Positions 55,750 to 64,000 of a stretch of DNA of 64,000 bases are shown one piece after another. The stretch covers positions 6,687,501 through 6,751,500 of the forward strand of contig JAULJL010000048.1 in the NCBI GenBank assembly GCA_030761205.1, read 5' to 3'. Position 1 is the stretch's first letter, and the number at the start of each line of letters is the position of its first letter. Made by a program: the position numbers and the translations under genes. This stretch comes from Fremontodendron californicum. Taxonomy: Eukaryota > Streptophyta > Magnoliopsida > Malvales > Malvaceae. The notes under the pieces are model-generated. The model made no database searches, was not told the origin of the DNA, and saw only the letters and a list, made by a program, of their open reading frames with translations.

Positions 55750-58700
55750 ATTCAATAGGTCAATCCAGCATTGATCTTAGCAGCATGTGGAATTGAAATT
55801 ATATTTGACATATTGTCAAGTTTTATCAAAATTTCTGTGTTTACCTCAATTTGCAATCAAGCAAAACATTTCTACCATGCAAGACAATGAAAAACAACAA
55901 ACACAAACCTTTTAATAGTTAGTAGACACTTAAGGTACGGAATTACTAGCCAATAGCTCTATCATAATGATTAAGTTTGTTCTGACTAGTGATAAAATAC
56001 TGTAGGACATTGAGGAGCCAGCCGTTAATAGGTTCCATCCTATTTATTTAAACCTTTTCAATCCCATGTTTACATTTCCCACTCAAGATTTTGCATATGT
56101 TCTCCTAAAATTAGTATTTCAACAGGCCTTGCAGTTCCATGCATATGCCTCTTCTCGATACATTTTAAAATTGTAGCAAATTAAGAAGTTAAAAGATATA
56201 TGAATAGGTGGATTAGTGCACTTTCAATCACTGTCAAGTGATTGTGGTAGTTATAAAAATTATACATCCATAAATTTCCGTTCAGGATAAGCTTAATTGT
56301 GGTAGTTAAACTGATGAAGGTTTACTGTTTTCCCTTAAATATACAAATTTGAAAATTTTGAGAGATTTGATGGAGGCCAGAACAGGGGCTTAATTTAATA
56401 TACCGCTAAAGACAATTTGGTGGTGGAGTGTTGTCAAGGCGCTCGCCTAGGCGCCCAGGCGAGGCGCCAGAACAGGAAAACGCTTCAGGGTAGACCAGGC
56501 GAAGCCACTTTAAAGAGGCGAGCGCTTATCAAGCTTTTTTGCGCCTTCTGCTGCAAGCCCAGGCGCCAAAAAAGCACGCCTCAGTGAAGTTTCAATTTTT
56601 TTTTTAATTATAGAAGTCAAAGTTTCCATATTCAAAATTCAATCTCGATTTTCTTTTTTCAAAAACAAACCCTGCCACCAATATTATTAAGTTAAAATAA
56701 AGTATTGGAAGCCCTCAAAGACTTTCAACTCAGCCAAGTACTCAAGTTTGGTTGGTCACTGTTGGCTAAGGTACGTGTATAATTTACTTATTTTCTTCTT
56801 TGGCTCTACTGCCTTTTCTTCTTCGTTTCAATTTTCTTTCTTCTCTATATATTTTTTTTAAAAAAAAACAGACTCGTTTGATCTGTTTCTATTTCAGAAA
56901 CAGTCTCTGTTTCTGAACACAGAAACAGAGCAAACGACTCTGTTTCTGAACACAGAAACAGACATTGCTCTGTTTCTGTGTTCAGAAACAAACTCGTTTG
57001 ATTTTTTTTTTTAATAAAAAAATATTATTAATTTATAATAATTATAAAAAATTATTAATCACAAAACAACGTTTGCTTTTTTTATAATAATTTATAGAAT
57101 TATTATAAATCTTTAGCTATCTTTTGTTTATTATAATAATGTTTTTTTTTTTTAAATTGTTACCGAAAGTTTATTAATTACATATAATACTTAAATTTTA
57201 TTTGGTAAATTATATATATTTATTTGTATATATGCGCCTTATTTTGCTCGGGCGAGCGCTTTTTTTGCGCCTTGCGCCTCAGGCTATATAGAGGTTTTAG
57301 CGCCTAGAGTGCGCCTAGCGCCCTTGACAACACTGGGTGGAGGTAAACTTTTCCAGTTCATTCCCATTACACCAATGTGGAGTTTTTCTTCTACCAATTA
57401 TCATTCAATTTTCTAATTAATAGATGTATAATTTTTATTTAAATGGTAAGTTACTCTTTCCATGCCATTTCAGAGAAAATAAATATACCAGTACAGCCAT
57501 GCCATTCATATATTAAAAAGGTATCAAAAAGAAAAGGAGGATAATGAAACAAAAGAGGGTTAACATGAAAAAAATGAACAGAATTTATGAAATGATTAAG
57601 AAAATAAAGATATTTGAACCATACAGATAAAAATCAACTACGTAGATCAGAAAGAAGAAAACAATATGAGTGGTTATCTATAAATGATAAGGATGAGACT
57701 CATCATCATCATCCTGAAAACAATCATAGACTCATCCACTCTTAATTGAAACAGTAAAGAGATAAAAATTGTTCTAAAACCTTGTTCTATGAAAGTAAAA
57801 AAAGTTAGTCCCTTCCAAGTTCCATATTAACTATATAACTTTCAATATTAACTTCAATGAAACTTGCAAAGTTGAAAAACCCAGAAATAAATCAGAAAAT
57901 CTAAGACCCTGTAGTAAACAAAAAATTAAATGAAGGGCATACCTGTCGTAATTCCTGTCATAATCAGGGTCCTTCCGGTCAGTCTCACGGTCCCGAAAGA
58001 TGGCCACCCTATTATTTGGTTTGCTCCTACCAATTGGCTCCTTTTCTGTCGTACTACTACTTGTAGAAGATTCAATCAAACCCGTACCAGAATTTACATC
58101 ATAAACCACTGAAACAGGTTTCTCTTCTATCTTTGGCATCCCTGAGGAACCATAGTACTTAACATCCTGCAACCTCAGTTCATTTTCTGGTTTTCCACCA
58201 GAACCACTGCTAGAACTATTAGAGTTAAATATCCTTGCTCGAGCTCGGTTATACTCCTCTTTTCTTTCTTCCGCACTTTTGGAGTTGTTTGACTCCAAAG
58301 AATTTGAATTTGAATGGCTGGCAAGCTGAGACCTTTTATGTAGCCTCTGTTTAATTGCCACCTTGACAACACCACGGTCTTCTCCTGGTAAATTTACAGG
58401 GATGTCTGCCAGGCGAATAGGAGGAAGCCTACATTCAGAAGTCTTGCGGACAATGATTCTAGAACCAGAACCATCAGGTAAATTGTTATCTAATAAAACC
58501 ATTGACTGCAGTGAATAATGCTGCACCACACGATGTGCAGCCAACCTTAAATATGATGTAGGCAGCTGCTGGAACTCCAATTGCTGCTGAGTAGGATCAC
58601 GAATAAATCTTTCAATATCTTGCTCCATCCTCAGGACTGAACAAAAGAAATTAAGAATTTTCATTTTACAAGTACAGATAAGCACTATTGCTCAAATATT

Positions 58701-60785
58701 GAAAGATGCAGACCACTCAAATTCTTTAGTCTAATAGCTGACCTGAACACCATTCCAAAAACATAAAATATAACATAGAAGGGTACATTGCATAGCTATT
58801 TTCACTGCAGAAATGTCTGGCACCTCATGTGGCCCATACATTTGTAACTACCAAGAAGTTAGAAATATATAAATCCCAGATGCATGTTTACACAGAATAA
58901 AAATGACAATCCCATGAAAAGGTTAACTATAACAATAACATTAGAGAGAGAACAAATACTTGTTTTCTATAGATTTAAAATTGGGAAATTTTGATAGCAT
59001 ATTAATAGTGTTAAACTCATTTGTTCTTCAAAGAAACCCTCTCTTTCCACTGAATTTGTTGCAATAACTTTAAATTTTCAATAATAAGCTTTGAGATCCT
59101 AAAGAATCTAATCCAAAAACTTACTACTATTGTTTTCTTCCAGATTTCTTTAGCTAGAAGGTTTTTTCTCACAACACTATATACACAATTTCCCCCACTA
59201 CTGTAGCACAAGCTAAATCCTCTTCTTACAGGCTAAGATACCTTCAATTTTTACCAAATAACTCAAGCAAACATATTCACAAAATATCTTTTCACTGCAA
59301 TCAAGAATTTCCAACAAACTGATTTTGTCAGAGTCACTATACTGGTCATCAACCCCAATCAATCATATGCAAACTTACATAGAATCTTTCTCGCACATGA
59401 TAAAACCCTAACATATACCACTTATTGGTCCACCAAAAAGAATAACACCTATCCTACTTAAAAGAAGAAACTTGCAGAAATTTTCAGAAGGAGAACTATT
59501 TGACGGAAAATTTGCCAACATCCTCTCAAGAAAATATACTCTTAAAACAAACAGCACCAGTGGATTCAAAAGAAAAAAGAAATTATTGAAGGCTGCAGCA
59601 ATATGATATTTTTTTAGTAGATTGCTAGCTATTAATTTAACAATTTTTGCCCTTTTTGGCAGGTCAGACTTATTGAACCCCAACTCCCAAGACAGGTCAT
59701 TAATGGAGTTACGTCAATCAACCAGAATCTAGTCTTTCAATTTTTTTTGGCTTTTGCTTCCAAAGATTGGATATGTTTTAATTGGCCTTACCAACTGAAA
59801 CAAAAACCTTGTATTTTCAAGAAAAAATAAGAATTAATCTGACTGGATTTTTGTATAATTATAGTGAACTATGCATCCTAACTTTCTTTTTCAATCATTC
59901 GATTTTGGATCTGATCCACATTAAGCCTGTGCCATCCATGTATACTCTATTACCCCTCCCACATGCTTCTTTAAATGCCTAACTTTTAAAAGGGAGTCAC
60001 TTTATTTATGACATCATACAATGCTGAGACTCTTCTAAGAATCCCTTCATCTTATCTTATCAAATCTCTCACAAAAGCTTGACTACGTTCAAGAACTTAA
60101 TTCTGGTCACTGGAACATAATGAGTTATGACAAGTTCACTAGCAATGTTAGCAATATCAAATATGGCATTACAAAGTTAAGCAGTCCACAATAATTGAAC
60201 ATAACAAGCAAAGCAGATTTAGCATGTCGCAATTTAGGATATTAATTAATAATTATTAAATACCAGATAAGCATGCACCAAAACATGATTAGTTCCAAGT
60301 AAAATACAAGTCTATTCATTCTTATTTTTGTTTTTTAATCAGAGGTAGTCGCCAAACACTAGGATAAGGCCCACTGAAGAAGCACATTGGTTCAGACATA
60401 TGTCGAAACCATAGCAAAAGTTAAGTCAATAACAAACCCTAAACAAGCAGCAGACATTTAAATTTCTTGTTCCAAACGACAATCCCAAAATCCAAGAACC
60501 CTAATGAATTATTCGACAAACAGAAACAGAAGACTTACTCGAAAGGCGCTCGCGGGGGTTTTGGATAGCCTCAAGGAGAAACTGATCAACCTGGTTAATA
60601 GCATCCTCCGCAACCACCTTCTGAGCCGAAGAAGCAGAAGATGAAGATGAAGAAGAAGTAGCATCAGGAATTTCCGGCTTGAGTTCCTTGTTTGAAGAGA
60701 GCATCAAGCGGCTCATGGTGGAGTCCAAATCGGCCACCTCCCACGACTCCGGCGCCCCGAGATCCTCCACCACAGACCCTTCCAT
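54254..60785 (-). CDS. R3H and SUZ domain RNA-binding protein, four exons
   Basis: Exons (minus strand): 60785-60539, 58636-57943, 55611-55215, 54304-54254. They splice in frame at GT-AG sites to 462 aa. The N-terminus is acidic with a poly-Ser run (about 44-53). The R3H domain follows (about 83-150), with the core LRLAAH carrying R113 and H117. A SUZ domain comes next (about 155-230), with EERKEEYNRARARIF. The tail is Gly/Pro/His rich and ends QPDASFGLARPR, as in Arabidopsis R3H proteins (At2g40960, At3g56680 type). R3H binds single-stranded nucleic acid and SUZ binds RNA. The cellular role of plant members is little known. The last exon codes only 16 residues. No defect is seen, and the start is the first ATG after an untranslated leader. 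Confidence 0.9.
54305..55214 (-). other. Intron 3 of the R3H/SUZ gene
   Basis: 910 bp between donor TCA|GTAAAA and acceptor TATACAG. It contains a GGGAAG repeat near 54890-54920. No other gene. Confidence 0.8.
55612..57942 (-). other. Intron 2 of the R3H/SUZ gene, with microsatellite and MITE
   Basis: 2331 bp between donor GACAG|GTATGC and acceptor TTCAG. It contains (AT)n at about 55703-55746 and the hAT MITE at 56428-57333. Confidence 0.8.
56428..57333. mobile_element. hAT-type MITE with GGCGCC-rich ends, 906 bp
   Basis: It begins GTGTTGTCAAGGCGCTCGCC and ends with the near complement GCGCCCTTGACAACAC. Flanks GTGGTGGA and TGGGTGGA agree at 6 of 8. GC-rich ends surround an AT-rich core that holds a cluster of CTGTTTCTGAACACAGAAAC palindromes (56870-57001). 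It is inserted in intron 2 of the R3H gene. Confidence 0.82.
58637..60538 (-). other. Intron 1 of the R3H/SUZ gene
   Basis: 1902 bp between donor TCGA|GTAAGT and acceptor TTGTTCAG. No repeat or gene is recognised inside. Confidence 0.85.
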
Positions 60786-61010
60786 GGTGGAACGAATACC
60801 CGAATTTGCCTTTCGAGCGCTCTATGTCAACTAAAAGGAAGACGAATATAGAAGCTAGGGTTTCTGGAGAGAAGAATCTATAAGCGAGAGAGATAACCTA
60901 AAATCTGTAAATTTCATGTGAAATTAGGTTGGCTGGTTAATAGGGTTAGGGTTTGAGGATTTGGGATTAGAGAGAGTACGCGCGAGAGAACGAGGGAGAT
61001 GATGATGATC
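60786..61010 (-). promoter_or_regulatory. 5' leader and proximal promoter of the R3H/SUZ gene
   Basis: In the gene's direction the region is rich in CT and CTCTCT (plus strand GAGAGAGA, AGAGAGAGTACGCGCGAGAG). This is common in TATA-less plant promoters of broadly expressed genes. No TATA box was recognised. Confidence 0.4.
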
Positions 61011-61164
61011 TATGTATCATCTACACATTTATTACGCTGTGTGAAAAATTCTTTCCCACGTGTCTGCTGCTTTCTTTTTTGCAAAATTACATTTTGGTAC
61101 ATCCACTACACGTGTGAAAGAAAAAATAATTAAAAAGCAAAAGAAAGAAGTTATTTAATTTTTA

Positions 61165-63213
61165 GAGTTAGAGGATAAATTTGTCATTATATTATAAGTG
61201 TATCTTAAAATTTATCATTATACCTTATTTTGATTGATATTTGTCATTATACTTTTGAAATTAAGGACAAATTTGCCACTATATTTTAACTCAATATTAA
61301 ATTTTGTCACTAAATTTTGATTTTTTATTGAATTTGTCACTCTAATTTTGAATTTTGTCACTCTAACTTTGATTTTGGATTACGGGTGAGCAAAATCCGA
61401 CTCGACTCAAAAAAACCGATTAAAATTTCAAATTTTGATTTAAATAGTTCGAATTATTCGAGTTATTCGAGTTTTCGGATCGACTCGAATAAAAAAATTG
61501 AGTTATACGATTTAGCTCGAATTTAGATTTTACAGTTCGAGTTATCCGAAAATCCGAATAGTAAAATCCAAAACGACGTCGTTTTGAACTAGGTTCTTGG
61601 GTAAATTTGAAAAACATGCTGTCAATAACCAAATTATTGTTAAATAGTATAACGAGTAAAAGTTATTTGAAAAAGAGAAATAAAAATAAAAAATTATTAA
61701 GAAAGAAATTGTAAAGACAAAATTACCCTTGATAAAAAAACCTTCTCCTTCCTTTTTCTCTTATTTTTTAATTTATTTTTTAATTAAAAAAATAAAGTTT
61801 TCTAAAAATAATTTTTTTTTTAATTTTAAAAAATATGTTTTTTAAATTTAAAATTATTTATTTATTTTTTTAATTAAATTTTTTTAAAAAATAACATTAT
61901 TTTTTCTTTATTTTTTTAAATTTTAAAAAAAATAAATATTTAAATATTTTATTTTTGAAATTTATTTTTAATTAAAATTTTTTAAAAATAATATTTCCTT
62001 AATGGAGAGAAAGGAAAAATAAATTTTTTCATTAAGGGTAATTTTGTCTTTACAATATCCTTTATAATAATTTTTAATTGTTTATTTCTCTTTTTCAAAT
62101 AATTTTTATCCATTATACCATTTAACAATAATTTGGTTATTGACAGCATATTTTTCAAATTTACCCAATTTTTTTCTCATCTTTCTGCCCCCCTCTGTTT
62201 CCCCCCTTTTTCTCTTTCTCTTCGGTCTCTATCTCTCTTTTACGAGTAATATGATCCAAAATCATTGAAATTAATAATAATTAAAATGAATTTGGTAAAT
62301 AATTTTTTTTCAATTTTTTTAATTTATAAAGAAAAATAATATTTATATATGGTATTATGTTAGTTATAAGATGTATTCACGTATCTGTATCTAATTTTTG
62401 AATTTTTTTAGTTGAAAGCAATTTAAATTTCACCATAAGCCTTGAACTTTTGACATTTGCTTACATTTTCATTGATTTTTATTTAGAGAATTGAACAATT
62501 TCATTTACCCAAAATTTAGTTTTATCAGGCTTAAATATAATTGAAAATTTATAGTTTGTTTTATCATGCTTAAATATAATTGAAAATTTATTTTAACTCG
62601 AATAAATTTATTCGACTCGACTCGAATTTCTTTTCACTCGACTCGATTTGCTAAATTTTCAAATTCAGTTCGGTTGACAAAATAAGACTCGTAAACTCGA
62701 CTAACTCGAATTTTTTTCACTCGATTCGACTCGATTCGATCGAACGCTCACCCCTATTTTGGATGATTTGAAGAAAAAATTTAATTAAAAAAAATATTTT
62801 TTTCAAATATTTTATTTTAATAATTAACAAAAAAATAATTAATAATGAATGACAAAAAATTAAAAAATTAAATTTTTATTTTTATAAAATAAAATAAAAT
62901 AAAATAAAATTATTTTTTATTTTTTTATTTTTTTATAAATTAATTTATTATTGTTAACTATTAAAATAAATATTTGAAGAGATTTTTTTTGTTAAATTTT
63001 ATTTTCAAATCATCCAAAATCAAAGTTGAGTGACAAAATTCAATAAAAATCAAAACTTAGAGGCAAAATTCAATCAAATAAAAGTATAGTGACAACTTTA
63101 CCCTTATCCCAAAAGTATAATAACAAATATCAATGAAAATAAAATAAAATATAATAGCAAATTTTAATATCCACTATCCACTTATAGTATGGTGACAAAT
63201 TTATCATTTAACC
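61165..63213. mobile_element. Palindromic MITE (MULE-like ends) hosting a hAT MITE
   Basis: Left part GAGGATAAATTTGTCATTATA and right part GGTGACAAATTTATCATTTAACC are inverted. The inner CAAAGTTGAGTGACAAAATTC mirrors GTCACTCTAACTTTG. The nested hAT element sits near the left inner junction. Outer target duplication not resolved. Confidence 0.6.
61381..62756. mobile_element. hAT MITE, 1376 bp, 8 bp target duplication
   Basis: Ends are TACGGGTGAGC and GCTCACCCCTA. The exact duplication TTTTGGAT flanks it (61373-61380 and 62757-62764). Outer parts are ACTCGACTCGAA-type repeats. The inside has a second inverted repeat (AAGGGTAATTTTGTCTTTAC at about 62034 mirrored at about 61713) and the palindrome AAAACGACGTCGTTTT at 61570. 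No transposase. Confidence 0.9.
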
Positions 63214-63426
63214 TTTTTTATGTGTGAATATTTTTAAAAAGTAAAAATATTTAAAAATATTTAAATTTCATACTAAATGTATTTTTTATCCTTTATTTTA
63301 TAAATTTACTATAATCTAATTCAGATTTTTGTGTCATTTCATCAATTAAGTTGGTATCACCTGACTTAATGATACTAAACTCAGTCAGCCACTTTATTAA
63401 TAGTATAGATTACAATTATTCATTAT

Positions 63427-63677
63427 TAGACCTGCTCACGGGCCGGGCCTGGGCAGGAGTTTTTATGTTCCGGGCCGGCCCGGAACAGTAATTTTTAATA
63501 TAATATTATTATTATTTTTTAATTTTAATTATAAAAAAATAAAAAATAAATTTTTTTATTCCAATGAACAGTGATTCGGGCCTAAACGGGCGGGCTTGGG
63601 CTACCCAGGACCGGGCCTGGGCAGAGGAAAACAAAAAAAACCGGGCCGCGACCCTGCCCGGCCCATAATCACCTCTA
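63427..63677. mobile_element. hAT MITE with GGGCCGGGC-rich ends, 251 bp
   Basis: It begins TAGACCTGCTCACGGGCCGG and ends GCCCATAATCACCTCTA. The exact 8 bp duplication TTCATTAT flanks it (63419-63426 and 63678-63685). AT-rich core. Confidence 0.92.
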
Positions 63678-63685
63678 TTCATTAT

Positions 63686-64000
63686 ATACTGAAAAATTTA
63701 TTCATGATTATAGAGATCATTTTTTATTTTTTAAAAAGATGATTTTTAAAAAAAAAAAAATTATTTAATGGTTAATATTTATTAATCCAAAATTTTGTCT
63801 ACAATAATCTGATGTAGTAAAATACTGGACTATTTATTCTAATAAATGACCAATATATAATTTTTAACACTATAAAAGTAATAATAATTATCTCAGAAAG
63901 ATTTGAGTTTGAACCTTTTCAATAATTGATAGAAAAATATCTCTTTCTCTTCAACTATTTTGAAAGACAATTGGGAGAAGTTCAATATTATTATGTTACA
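63686..64000. other. AT-rich spacer at the right edge
   Basis: No gene or clear repeat is seen. Confidence 0.5.

Noticed and set aside
1..64000. tRNA, rRNA or snRNA genes
   Set aside because: None was recognised. tRNA-like words occur only as primer binding sites of the LTR elements.

Overview
This is nuclear DNA of a flowering plant, almost certainly a eudicot. The evidence is spliced plant genes (an R3H/SUZ protein and a LITTLE ZIPPER protein), nested Ty3/gypsy LTR retrotransposons of the Ogre and Athila types, a Mutator-like transposase gene with plant introns, a Helitron, many hAT and Mutator MITEs, and endogenous caulimovirid sequence. I cannot name the species.

Left part, 1-30 kb: a nest of retroelements in a broken Mutator-like (MULE) transposase gene on the + strand. 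An Athila-like element (A; - strand; gag, tRNA-Asp primer site and 5' LTR; it runs off the left edge) ends at 2428. After only 59 bp of MULE exon comes a 24.7 kb Ogre-like element (C; 2488-27198; LTRs about 4.8 kb, tRNA-Arg primer site, target duplication AGTAT). C carries gag but no visible pol, and its 3' untranslated region holds two large tandem arrays. A smaller element (B; 9482-15099; duplication GTCAG) sits inside C. Its LTRs are of the A family, and its only coding-like content is an intronless piece of a cytokinin-activating LOG enzyme gene. The MULE gene resumes at 27199 and runs, decayed, to about 29519. The end of a convergent coiled-coil/membrane-tail ORF follows.

Middle, 30-48 kb: two inverted copies of one hAT-like repeat family (30183- and 36127-39593) flank about 4.4 kb of decayed caulimovirid sequence (- strand, coat-protein-like then movement-protein-like, with an extra ORF). 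A 1.35 kb Mutator MITE and a smaller MITE are nested in the right copy. Next come a miniature LTR element (39655-40580) and a 6.9 kb Helitron on the - strand (40955-47845) with full terminal signatures and internal segment duplications.

Right part, 48-64 kb: the gene-bearing part. A LITTLE ZIPPER gene (- strand, 50421-50636) lies between two inverted copies of a CpG-rich MITE. A complete four-exon R3H/SUZ gene (- strand, 54254-60785) has a 0.9 kb hAT MITE in intron 2. The R3H promoter side is bordered by a hAT MITE nested in a palindromic MITE, then a small GC-rich hAT MITE. The two intact host genes act independently: ZPR proteins restrain HD-ZIP III factors, and R3H/SUZ proteins bind RNA or single-stranded nucleic acid. 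All coordinates were read by eye. Exact exon and element ends are stated where splice sites, terminal motifs or target duplications fix them.
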